Origin: Linepithema humile
Taxonomy: Eukaryota; Arthropoda; Insecta; Hymenoptera; Formicidae
Assembly: GCF_040581485.1 (NCBI RefSeq)
Contig: NC_090128.1
Coordinates: forward strand, 20,514,931-20,578,930
DNA length: 64,000 bases
Direction of reading: 5' to 3'
The first letter of the stretch is position 1. The number at the start of each line of letters is the position of its first letter. A program made the translations under genes and the position numbers. The notes below the pieces were generated by a model. It ran no database searches. It worked only from the letters and a program-made list of their open reading frames with translations, and was not told where the DNA came from. Below are positions 50,901 through 63,127 of this stretch, piece by piece.

Positions 50901-53341
50901 AAATAAAATAATAATAATATGGAACAGAAAAATGTCATGAATTCCATTTACTGCAGCATCACAAAAATGAACCTTCAAATATGTAAAAAATAATGATCAG
51001 ACAATTTTTTTACAGAAAAAAAATTAAATAAGAATTTTACGACATTGTATTATAATCCATAAAACTATTTGCAAATAATATTTGGCTTTTTTATAATCCT
51101 TTGCTTATTATGTAATTTGCAGTATTTTGTATCAAATACAGATGTGTTATATAAAGTTTAACATGTATATTTTTCCATCGTCACATCATTATCCTTCACA
51201 ATATAACGATATCGGATTGAAAGGACGGAAGAGAAGTCAATAATTAACGACTGTACTAATTACTGATACTGCGCGACATGCACATTTAAATTGATCATCG
51301 GTTTCTACCGCACGTTCCCACAATTATGATATAGAAAATGTTCTCATGATTATTGCCGGCCTTTATTCACGCAATTATTCTTTGTCTCAACAATAATGCA
51401 TGGCGCGTACATGGTCCAGTAATTTTCGTGGCCTCCATACGATTTTGCATATGTGTCGCTTCTGTATGTACTGTGCCAATGACGATACGAAACGCGATTA
51501 TGCAAAAGTTAGTTAGTTACACTACGTTTCCAAGTAATCATAGGTAGTTACATCAGTTTTCCTTATGTGAATAAAAATATTAACAAATCTCAAAACATTC
51601 GAAAATATTTGATTTATGTAGAAGTATATGATAGAATGCAATTCTATGATGATAAGGTATAAATTATAAGATATAGATAAAATTTCAAAAGATGTGACCA
51701 TTGTTAGACTTGATAGCATTAATTTTTTATAACTATTTTGGTATTTAGAAATTAATCACACATTACAAATTTTTCGAAAATATTTTCTAGAATTCTTACA
51801 AAAAGACTATAAAATAATTTGTTGTAGCACACAATTCAAGGTGAATGCGTAATAATTTACGTAACACGCAGGAAATTTTTTACTGTTCTGAATATTGATT
51901 GCAGATTCGATCTGGAAATGGAAAATAGATCGAGTCAGCGAAAAATGTGGACAGTCAACCGTGAAGGTAAAGGTAACAAGAAAAATATATTCCGATAAAA
52001 ACAACGACAATCACGGAATATTCATCCAAGTTTTAATCGATTGAAATGCAAATCACGGCCATATCATTCTGGCATTTTTGCATAATTACATTCTTGCAAA
52101 TTTTATAGCAGAGATGAAAAACAGAAATGACTCACGTGAAATGACTCAATTGAAGAAGATAGCAGAACAAATTATAGTCTCAAAAATTGTTTAAAACTTG
52201 TTAATATTAATTACATGTAAATTATTAAGAAATAGTTTTAAATATTTATCATATACTTTGGTATCATCGTATACTTTAATAACTTTCTACAAAAGATATT
52301 TGCATCTTCTATTAAACCTGTTATATACAAAGATTATACGAATCATGTGTTACATCTGTTTAATTACAATATAATTAATAGCGCAGATCAAAATACTCGC
52401 CGAAAAATTAATGGAAATAAATTGGAATATCAATCTCAAGATATGTTTCCTGAAAAATAATGACTCTGCTAAATTAATTTACACGTCTGATTAACAACTC
52501 CAACTCATGTATTTCATTGATATATTACGTATAGTGAGCAATCTATTACATAAAAAGTTTTATATCATTATATATTATAATAGTATTTTACATTCTTACA
52601 TCTTATCTAAACTCAAATGTCAAGACTGACATTAATTGCTCTAATTTTAGCAGCACAAAAAAGTGATAATTTTCTATTTCAATGTTTTTCATTTTTTAAC
52701 CCATCCTCTTTTTAGCAAATTAAGGGGCAAATGTCGCCAAGAATGTAAGCTAAGAATGTCGCCACGAAATTGGCAAATCAAATACGCATATATCAAGCGC
52801 ACGAGCGCAATGTATCAACATAATTTCATCAACTATACATTTTGTAACAGAATCTCAACTTGCACAATCATCCACGTCGCGTAAGCGTCGTGTGTCATCT
52901 CTTTCTGTTTCGATTACGATACTCGGCGAGGAGCGCTTCCTCGTCCGGACCGAACCTGCTGCTGGGATTCACCGGCGGGCCCCTGCATTATTGCCGGTGA
53001 TAAGCGATTAGCGATTACAGCAACGACATTAAGTATCCGGCCGTTGCGACGTATAATTCCTTCTTTCTTGCTATAATGAGGGGGTTACACGCGCTGCGGA
53101 CACACGCGAGCAACCGCGCCGGGGAAGAAATTTGGATGTCAAGGCGCCCATCGGGCGGGGACTCACGTGCTGCACATCACCGCGCGCCGTGTTTCTTTCA
53201 TAATGCAAAGTCGCAACTCGCATAATCTCAGGGTAACAATGAAGTTTCCTATTAGCACAACAAACGGAGGCCAATGCAAGGCCCGGAAAAACGTACCGCT
53301 CGTGGGGGGTCCACCGTCTCGCTAAAGGACCCCGCCTTTGT
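50901..53341. other. Intergenic DNA, no gene seen
   Basis: AT-rich until about 52,870, then a CpG-rich 450-base stretch that leads into the TATA box at 53342. No coding exon is evident. The frame on the - strand at 53274-53071 lies in the GC-rich promoter patch and has no motif. Confidence 0.5.
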
Positions 53342-53348
53342 TATAAAA
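53342..53348 (+). promoter_or_regulatory. TATA box of secreted-protein gene 3
   Basis: TATAAAA, followed about 30 bases later by ACAGTTC (about 53374), a close match to the insect initiator. Confidence 0.78.
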
Positions 53349-53457
53349 GAACCCGTGTCGCAGAAACGATAGACAGTTCTGTGCTACGACAACATATGGA
53401 AAAAATTCGGTGCAATTGTTGACGTTAGCTGAGCCACACTTGCGATCACGAGAAAGA

Positions 53458-54861
53458 ATGGCGTGCCTGAAGATTGTAAGTGCATCGAGAACTTGTTTCG
53501 GAATTGCTCTAGAAGTTAAATGTGTCAGTAATTTAATTCTTTGCGGTACAAATCTTTTATTTAAAAATTTATATTGAAGGATTTTTAATGCAACTTCAAA
53601 TCCGTATTCTAATATAATCTTTATAATGTAAATGTAAGATTAAATTAGTCATTATTAGTCATTAATCTATATTAATCATTGTAACGCAACTTGCTCAATT
53701 ATAATACAATCTGATAAAATTGAAAAAGACATTTTTAAAATATTAATATTATTTTCTGCTCTTTATTGTGCCGTAAAGAATAAATTGAATAAACGCATTG
53801 CAGAATCGAAATATTTCTGCGCTATTAAATATTTTTTTGCAAATTTTCTTGCAACTGTGCAGTATTCCTTTCGTCATCGTAGAAAACATTCAATTGTAAA
53901 ACATTACGCACACATTAAAAATTTTTCGTATTTTAGTTTTGCCTTTTTGTTTTTACCATAAGTTCAATTATATGGCTCAGTTATGTCGCTCAATATTTTT
54001 AAGGCAAAAATAAAAAATTTATATATATGGAAATCTTTCTTTTAATATTAATATTTTTTTAAGTTATTATACAGATTTTTCATCGAATTTTCATAATGGA
54101 ATCATTCTTTACTTGCTTTGTAGTATTTTGTTCTGCTTTTGGCCGTTGCAATCGGCGTGGCAGTTGCAAAACCAGGATACTTGGGCGGCTATGGATACGG
54201 CGGCTACTATCCATATTCTTATGGTTATAAATTCCCATTCTACGGCTATGGTCACGGATACGGACATGGATATGGTCATGGCTATGGAGGATATGGTATA
54301 ATTTATAATAAAATCTACCTAATTTACAATACAGTTTACAGCATGGCAATATTATTGCAGAACCATCATTTTCTCGTCAATGTATTGTCTCTCTTCTAAA
54401 ATTTATATTATTATTAATGCTTCAAGTATTTATAATGTTTAATATTTTATTTCTCGCATTTAATGTGATATTTGAATATACTAATTTATTGTTCAATTTC
54501 GGATTATTTGTTGTAAAAAATTGATTAGATTTATTATATTATTTGCAAAATTATATAGCTTGTGCATACATTGCTGGAAATAGAACAAATTATAGCAAAA
54601 TGTTATTCAGCTTTGAATGTAAGTGTTTACGACAGTTTTTTTATTACACAAGATGACATCACACACGCAAGCTATACAGAACAGTTCATATATACACGCT
54701 AATTTGTCTTCATGACAAAGAAATCGTTCAACAAGCATATGTACACACTGTATGCTTAACAAACAAATCATTCACACGAAAGTGTTGAAGTATTTCTTTA
54801 TTATTGTCTAGGATATCCGCACTACGGCTACGGTCATTATGGTCATTACGGTTACTATTAA
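53458..54861 (+). CDS. Small secreted Gly/Tyr/His-rich protein (gene 3 of cluster)
   Basis: Exons 53458-53475, 54124-54295 and 54812-54861 join in frame to 79 residues. Exon 1 encodes MACLKI, and exon 2 finishes the signal peptide (YFVLLLAVAIGVAVA). The mature protein is almost wholly GYG and GHGY repeats with a few prolines and Phe/Tyr residues, and it ends HYGHYGYY. There are no cysteines. Short GYG-repeat peptides of this kind occur in insect cuticle and in some antimicrobial peptide families, and sequence alone does not decide between them. TATA at 53342 and AATAAA at 55253-55258 frame the gene. If the second intron were not removed, the frame would run on to 54399 with a non-repeat tail, which makes splicing the better model. 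Confidence 0.86.
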
Positions 54862-55252
54862 AGCGGACACAAAACAACGGCCTTCTTCTGGATTCTCTGG
54901 AACACAATCCGAAGAATGAGCTCAGTTCAAAAGCGATCTACGTCATTTTCTTTTTATGATATGTTCTTGTCGTCAAGATTGATCTACTGCCCCGAAAAAC
55001 ATTCCTATTCATACATGTATCAAATTGTACAATATTCAATACATCTGTAACAAAATTTAAAAAAAAAGACAGAATCACTCAAAAAATTTCAGTATCATAA
55101 AGTATTCATATATCACGAATAATATCACAAATATGAATATATAAAAAAATAATAAGCTATGTATTATTGAAAATTAAATCTTACTAATGTTATCTTTGAT
55201 AAACAGTAATGTTTAATCACTAATTATTATTGCAACAACTTTATACTGATAA

Positions 55253-55258
55253 AATAAA
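55253..55258 (+). terminator. Poly(A) signal of secreted-protein gene 3
   Basis: AATAAA about 390 bases after the stop. The 3' region is very AT-rich and other signals are possible. Confidence 0.4.
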
Positions 55259-56525
55259 TCAGCACAAACATAGGAAAACATATTTTACTAATTTGTTTTT
55301 TGTCTTTAAAAAATTCAGTAACTATTTTGTTAAGTAGAAAGAGCGATCGATGTTTGAGCGCCTTTGTATGCAAAGTGTGACACGATTGTTGCAATGGAAT
55401 TTCGAGTGCACTCTAAGAGCGTACGTATTTACCTACACATATTTTTATTGAATTCGCATGTCTTCCTAACGTCACTTCAGGACACAAGCTTTTTGTCTTT
55501 TTATGATAAGTTACGGCGGCCACACCTGTCTCCTTTTCTTTTCACTTTTTCTTACATCACGATTACGGCAGCCTACGATTGACCGTACAATATCAAATGC
55601 TTCATCATGCCCGCGGCTATCTTGTCTGTTTGAATATCTTTGATATTTCAAAGGATGTATAAGTCTTTGCGCCAAATTACGTCTATTTTCGATGATTCAT
55701 ATTTTTATAAATTATATTGCGAAATATTATAAAATATTTACAGTGCAAGTCAAAATTATATTGTAGGCTTATCAACGATTTACAATAATTTATGCATTAA
55801 TCGATTCAGTAATTAGATTATAAGATTATTAAAGTATGCCGTGTAAACAAAATTAAACAGTAGAAGAATTGTCTAAAAATTTAATATCGGCAATTTTTCT
55901 TTTTTTGAAGTATTTATTATTCTAAAAATTAAAAATTCTAGGCATAACCAAATAATCTCTATGAAAAAAATAATCCATCTATAATATTATAAGTAACTAA
56001 ATATATAGTTATTTTACATAACTGGCTAATAAGAAATCGTGTAACATCGACAATAGCAACATTCAAATTGTTATTTACAACTTCGAGAGATAACTGATAA
56101 ATTCAGAATCCGCTATCCGCAGAATCCACTAATTAGATGCATGCATGTTAAATAACACTAATATACATATCCCGGGAACCAAAAACCAGCTTGTTTGGCA
56201 AGATCATGGGAACTGACTTATAACATTCCACATATTACTTCAAGGGCGTAGCGAAGGTTACCGAATTTTAACTACAAAAAGCGAAAGTAGTCTGTAGTCT
56301 CGAAAGAAACAAGTTCGTTCGCAACATCGCGGGAACATCTTCAATCACGTGACCTACATACCTTGCGATCCAAGAGAACGGTAGAGCATGTAATATTTTA
56401 GCTTTTTATAAGATATTATATATTAAAATTATCACAATTACGTAACTCTAACTAAGCAAAAAATGTGTTTAATAATTTTTAGCTATAAATTAATCTCTAA
56501 TATTCGTTAAAATTTTTTGGAGTAA

Positions 56526-56764
56526 CACGGAAAGAACATTTTTGCTAAATAATTTAAAAATTGTGCCAGATACAGATTTGAAAATAAATTTTATTAGACA
56601 TTCAAAATCAATAAAATACTCGATCTTTGATGGATCGTTAAAACTTTTTACTGCGATGTAAAAAAGATCGAATGCTCTGTTCATAAATTTTGATTGTCCA
56701 ACAAAATTTTATTTTCAAATCTGACACAATTTTTAAATCTTTTTTCAAAAATGTTCTTTCTATG
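56526..56764. mobile_element. 239-bp imperfect foldback element
   Basis: The left end CACGGAAAGAACATTTTT and the inverted right end CATAGAAAGAACATTTTT lead into arms of about 75-100 bp. The arms share an ATTTAAAAATTGTG core and a GATTTGAAAATAAA word, with small indels. The central part also pairs partly (GATCGA/ACGATCC words). The target duplication is not clear. The CACGGA-type tip resembles the element at 17830-17990. It is probably a decayed MITE. Confidence 0.65.
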
Positions 56765-59700
56765 AACTAATTAAATTAAAATTTTATTGCTAAAATATAC
56801 AATAGTTCATAAATGATTTTGACAGATAATTTATAGAATTACGAAAGTAAGTAAAATATCTTTTGAAACAAGTTTGTTGATAGTTATTATGATGTTTAAT
56901 GCATCAGCTACCATAAGTAACATTGATGACGTCCTCGTGACATTTTAATTTGAATTGTAAATTTATTTTAAATTTTTGTCCACGAGACTAAACTATAAGT
57001 GAATTATTGCTATTACTTTGTTATGTTTGCGATTCCCCAGCAATACTAATTAAAATATTTCAAAACATTAGCAGTGATTTAAAAGTAGTGAAAAAGAATG
57101 AAAAATTTGCCTGATAATGCGAGAAAAATTGCAATTTGCCGAAAGTTAATTACTCTCATTTAAATTGCAAATTACCTGAGAATTCCGAAAGCTAAATGAA
57201 CGAACGTCAAACACAATTAACAAGGAAAATACCCGCACGCTTCCGTTCATTCTATCTCACGAAGAATGCATTGATTGATTCTACTGCATTACACGCGAGA
57301 AATTGTAGTTTTATTCCTTTTACACTCTCTTTACATACAATCGACCTGATGTGCGACATCAACAATGACGAAGATTATGCTTGAAACCGTTTCTCCGAAC
57401 CGCTTGTAATAAATTCACACTGTCTTTCAAAATAGAGTTAATAAATTTCCGAAGAATAATAATACAGATTTCTCGACACGACTCATCGATGACGAGCTCA
57501 GAAAAGTGCAGAAAACCTGAAATTCATCAACAACAAAATTCCTGCGTGCATTCCTAATGAATTGGAAAATGTTAAACAGAGAATGCATCACGTTGATAGT
57601 ACTACAACTTATGCATTCTGCAATCTGCAGTGCAGCTAATATGTTAACTACTGAGGCGCGGAAGACGGGAAAAATTTGTTACTTCGTAATGCTTCTTACT
57701 TCATAAGTAATACGTAATAACAGATGATGAGGAGTGAGTTCCATTAATATTTCTTTTAGAATGTAAACCTTTTTTCTCCTGTCCGCCAATGTATCGGAGC
57801 ATTAATCATTTAACGTCATAATATTATATGCTTAAAGTATCATAATTATTATATGATTAAGATGTCCTGGAATGTATGTTGATTAAAGTCGAGAAAATAA
57901 AGTTTTGAAGACATTTTAGAAAGAAGGTAAAAATACTTAATGCTATCTTGTTAAATCAATTCGTGATTATAAATATTTTTAACGGCCTGATATTTTTTAT
58001 CAAATAAAAAAATGCATCGGTAACGAACTTGCTGTGTCCTTCGGGATTTCTTAATTCCAACGGCAAATATCCGGAACAATTTAAATGCAAATATATACAG
58101 TAATCCCCCTTAAATTTATATATCGATGTCTTAATACTAGCGTTTTTTTTTTATTTTTACTCCCCTTGTACCATTTCTTAAATAATCTTTCTTATTTCTT
58201 ATTTTGTACTTTTATATAAACTTAAATTCTTTTGTCGACCTGAGTATAATTTTATTTTGTCTGTATAATGTGTGCATTTTAAAATTAATCCGATATTTTT
58301 AACCTTTTGTGCGTGTCCTTCAGGATTCACAAAGATCGTTTTTAATCAGAATGCGAAACGCCATTGAGCAACGTTTATTGCAGTTGTGTTAATGAGAATC
58401 AAACGTGAATAAATTCTTGGAAATTCGTGAAACGGAAACTTACCACGTAATTACCCACCGAATTTATGCACCTAGACGAGACGCAGATTATTCTAATTAA
58501 AAACTCGAGGTCATTAGCTAATTTTGATACGTAGATGTAGATACGCTACGAGCCTTTAATCTACTTCTGTAAATAAAATCTTTTCTTTGATAAAAGTACA
58601 TAATATTCTATTTTTTTCATACGTGTGTTCAATGTGCGGATAAAGCAGATGTACAAATTTATGTTATTCTCACCGCTAAAAATACTTTTTAGAAATTGTT
58701 TGTTTTCAAACATGCGAGCGAGATAATCAGCTACAGAATAAACGTGACACAAAATATCTATTACATATGTACTAGCCTACGAACATGTCAAAATTTGCAT
58801 AAATTTGCAGATGATTAATAATACATAATATTATAATATAAAATACATAATGTTTCGCGTATTGTTCGAGTGCTTATTAATAGATCTATAATAATCATGA
58901 TTTTGCATAGTCGACCTTAATTAAGTCGGTAGTTTTGAAGCGCAGCGAAGATATCGCTTGTATTATAATTAAACGTTCGTGATGTGCGAGAAGTCTTTAT
59001 CGTTAAACGGGATGTATCGTAAATTCTCGTTGTTACGTTGCGACTGTAAAGAGGTGTATTTGTATTGCAAAAGAAAACTGCCGCTTAATGAGCCAGAGAG
59101 ATAGATCAAAATTAATTTAAAAATTATAATAAATTTCCTGCATGGTTTTATTCCTAATAAATATTTTTTAAAAATTAAATTTTTTTATAACAGCACAGAA
59201 AGTTGCTTTATCATATTTTTAATCAATTTTCCCTTTGATGCACAACAACGAGCGAAGGTCGGTGTAGGCAGCGATCACGACCTTTTCTGCGGTTGTATCG
59301 AGCCCCTTCATTCAGTTGAGATCTAAATACTAAGCGAAAGGTTAGCCGCACGAGAAGCGAACTTCATTCATGGATAATTACAATACTCTGTGAGTTATCT
59401 AACCTTCACGGTAAGATCAATAGGATATAAGTGTCGAGCAGGAAGAACATTTTAGCTCCTAATTAGTTTTGATAGCTGCCAATCATAGATCAAACCAATG
59501 ATGTAACTTTTATATAATTATCCTTAAAAAAAGGCATGAAAGATTTTTATTGTTACCTTTTTTCCGCGATACTAATTGATTATCTTAATGCGCGTTGTAC
59601 GTTACTTCGTGCTATTGAGCGGTTATTATTGCGAATATGTTGCATACTTTGACAGTTCACAGAAAAGATTAGTACTTCAATTATATTTAAAAAAAAGGTT

Positions 59701-59849
59701 AATAGTTCAATTTACATTTAAGAAAGAAACAAACGGACGTAGATTCTTTTGCTTAAACATTAATTTTTACGTATGATTTATACGGCTTGAAGGATTCTGA
59801 AAAACGACAGAAGAATCATATACTTCGCAGATGGCAATGGAAATACAAA

Positions 59850-59981
59850 AAGAGATGATTTAGTGGTGGAGTGTAATATTTGTCACAACAACTTATCTCT
59901 TTCTATTCAAAAATGTCTGGATTCTCATACAAAAAAGACACATTCGGACAAATTGAAAAATACTATTGAAAGAAACACATA
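59850..59981 (+). pseudogene. Possible BED/C2H2 zinc-finger fragment of an old transposon
   Basis: The frame ending at the TAA near 59980 has VVECNICHNN...CLDSHTKKTHSDKLKN. The CxxC plus HxxxxH spacing is that of BED or C2H2 fingers at the start of hAT-type transposases and related host proteins. It opens without its own ATG and stops right after the finger, with no other exon nearby. A chance match cannot be excluded. Confidence 0.35.
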
Positions 59982-62770
59982 ACACAGTTGGTTCATCAGA
60001 ACGCTTCATTACTTGAAACGGGCACAATATCTATATACAAAATATTTTGCATATGCATTTACAAGTGGAAAACGCGACTTTTTTCCAATGAGTAATCAAC
60101 ACCTACGCTTCTGAAATCATCGCGCAAGTTAACTCGTGATAAAAGAAATTTCTCACGTATTGAATAAAAAGTATAGTCCTTTGCATTCACGATTATGTTT
60201 ATTCCGTTTACATAAAAAATTCATTAGAATTGTTAATAGTTGTTCATACATCGATAACTAAAGCGATTAATATTTTAAATATGATAAAATTAATAATGAC
60301 AAGATGTGCAGAATCCCTATTTTCTATTACTCGTTAATATCGCAAACTCTTATAAAATATTATATTAATAAAAAAAATGATAATTAAGAGATACAAATTT
60401 TGCCAGAAATTTCTTAACAATTTAGAATACGTTATGTGCATGAATTAAATATCTCCAAAAAAAATTATCTTTAACTTTTAATTATTGTCATGTACATCTG
60501 TTATAACTGTTCATTAAACGAACATAATACCAGATAAAAATTGTATAATATGTTTTAACTTAATTGGTTTGCGCAAAAATTGCAGGCCACATATTTAATT
60601 ACTTATAATTTTTAAAACAATTGATTGTAATCGATCACTGATTATCTTGAAACAAGTGCGAAATACGCAAAGATTGAAGATTTTCTCTACGCGAGTTCTA
60701 TTCACTTACGCGTTAGCAAACAGATTAGGTACTTACGCTGAGTACTTACGCCACTAGCGTTAAACTTTTATTGGACCTTGCTATAGCCGGTGCATCGCTA
60801 TGCAAGTCGACGAAGCTCGCGTAATGTTTGCGATGACCCGTCGATGATCGTCAAGCATCATTGTGTTTAAGCATCTAAGCATCCCAGACTCGACGACGAG
60901 TTTGCAAGACCCAAGGAAAGACGGTAATGCAACAACCTTGCGTAACGAAAGTCTGCCGGCTTTTTTCGCTGCTTTTTTCCCGCGTACTTGAAAAGTCGTC
61001 ACATTAAATGTCTCTTCTGCGTCTAGATGCAATTAATCGTGAGATCAAATAAAATGTCTGAAAATTACGTTAATATGCAAATAAAATTTTTGCATTAACA
61101 AAATTGTATAATACTGCAGTAAAATATCAAGAAATAAGTCATTTGGAGAGAATGCACATTAAATTAAATAATTATATATCTATTTTATTTATGTAATTCT
61201 ATGCTATTAAAATGGCACTTAAAAATACAAAAGAAATAAAAACTTGAGAAATAGAAAAGGATAAGAAGAATCCAAATTAAATGCATTAAACATTTCTCTT
61301 AAATTATTATGTATAATCACTTTTAGGGAGTATTGCTTCTTTTTTCATTTCCAGAAATTTCTATATTCTATCTTTATTTTATTTCTCTCTACTTCTTCAC
61401 AAAATCTTCTTCACTAAAATCAGTTAATATTTTTACGATGAGAGAAATTAGCACAAAATTATCAAAATTCTGCTAACTGCTTTCGTGGCAGTGGTTATAA
61501 ATCGATTAGTCTTACATCATGCGCAGTCTATAATACTTTTACGCAATGGTGAAATGTCAACAATATCTAAATTCACGAATTGTAAATATTCCTCGTCCAT
61601 TCGCGAACTTCGCGAAAAAGCGCTCGTCACCCGCGCTTTACGACAGCAATTAAATTTGACTAGGCTTGCCGGCTGCTACGTTACATGGATGCGTTACATC
61701 AACAGGATCGGTAGACACGTCTTTGATAAATGCACATGCAGGATGGTAAATGACGTTTACGATAGTAAAGTATGTCAAAACTTTGCCAAACGATCGATTG
61801 CAGTCATCAAAGCTTATGACACTACGATGTTTATCGCCACTTTGAATCACACCCTTAGAGCCTAAATATGTATGAAAAAATGGTTACATAATGCAACCAT
61901 GAAGTCTATCGTCACGTAGCTATGCTGTTGAATAGTAATTATGCCCATTCTTTCGAATCTTTTCTTTTAAGTGCACGAAAAACGAGAATGCAAAACGAGA
62001 CTTGATCTCGTTGGCATTTTGGCATGTTATATGACAGTCTTCTTTTAACGAACTGCGTAATGTAAATTTCAGTATTTTTATCTTCCAATGTAGAATGTAG
62101 AAAAAATTGCATCACAATAGGATGCAATATTTAATCATTATCAGATGCGTTATCATGTGACATTTGACCAAGCCGAACTTGATTAATATTGATTCACCCA
62201 CTATTTGATATTCATTCAATAACGAGAAGAAAAAAAGAAACATTGTGTTTAATTTAAAAAAAGATCATCAATTTTACATTATACATTACACAAATTTCGA
62301 GTAATGTTTTTTGTACAAAAAATCTATTAACGTGTAGCTTTTTCAATGAAGTTAGCATAATGTTACATTACACTATTTTGATCATTAATCAGACTTTAAA
62401 AATTCGATTAGCAACATGGTGTATAAATCATATGTTGTCTTAATGTTCGACTCGATTTGGCATCTTCTGATAGAATAACAATATCGCCGCAAGCTTGTTT
62501 TAACGAGACATCATTCATCATGCCGTCGCCAAATCCGCATTTTTTAACGCCCGCGCGTATGCATCGGCGACACCGGACACATTTCTCTATTTAAATCGCG
62601 CCCGTATCCTTGAGTCTCACAAAATCATCTTCTTCGGATTTTTTCAGCGCGCTTCGAGATCAGGGACGAAATCATAAAGTCCTTCGCCATTCAGCATCCA
62701 ACGTTCATTCGATCGGACCTTTGAAATACCGCGGATGACTCCGTCCTTCTCGCGAGATATTCACTCTCAC

Positions 62771-62798
62771 TTTCTCTCTCTCTCTCTCTTTCTCCCTC
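62771..62798. repeat. CT-rich microsatellite
   Basis: A run of CT units with a few interruptions, 190-215 bases upstream of the TATA-like box at 62985. (CT)n/(GA)n tracts can bind GAGA-type factors near insect promoters, but here that is only a possibility. Confidence 0.75.
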
Positions 62799-62984
62799 AC
62801 TTTCCTTCTCTATTCATCTCTCTGGCGTTTTTTCTCCTTCTACTTTTCCAAGCCAACCCCCACCTGAGTGTGTGTGTGGAAAAAGAAGAATTACAGCATC
62901 CTCCTGCGACCGTCTCTGCGCTTGGCAATAATCGTCATGGACCGAACATTCTGCCTTCTCCCCACCAGTCAATCAAGTGAATCC

Positions 62985-62990
62985 TATAAA
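62985..62990 (+). promoter_or_regulatory. TATA-like box upstream of the last gene start
   Basis: TATAAA lies 130 bases before the ATG at 63119. A strong TCAGT initiator at 63092-63096 lies much further down than the usual 30 bases. Either the start site is near 63016 with a 100-base leader, or a TATA-less start is used at 63094. Confidence 0.4.
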
Positions 62991-63118
62991 TGCTCTTGGT
63001 TGCCCGCAGACGAAGAAGTCACCTCCCGGGACGCTCTCCCGAGTGAGGCATGTATTTGTTTTGAAGTGTCCGTGTTTATCGGTCTTCTTCATCAGTGATT
63101 AAACGCGGCGACCAAATC

Positions 63119-63121
63119 ATG
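63119..63121 (+). CDS. First coding exon (ATG only) of a gene that continues outside the window
   Basis: ATG is directly followed by a consensus donor GTAAGT, after a short leader that starts near a TCAGT initiator (63092-63096). A first coding exon of one codon is an extreme form of the split-signal-peptide layout of the three genes at 43-55 kb. No downstream exon could be identified up to 64000, so the product is unknown. It could belong to the same cluster. Confidence 0.4.
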
Positions 63122-63127
63122 GTAAGT

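Larger units (their letters stand above)
55259..62984. other. Long intergenic stretch without a convincing gene
   Basis: AT-rich throughout. It contains a foldback element (56526-56764), a zinc-finger-like transposon remnant (about 59850-59981) and a CT-rich microsatellite near 62,771. The frame at 61485-61865 is the longest, but it starts at GTG and has no motif or splice partner, so I do not call it. Confidence 0.5.

Noticed and set aside
61485..61865. 126-codon open frame
   Set aside because: Begins at GTG, has no recognisable domain and no neighbouring exon. Kept as unlikely but not impossible.
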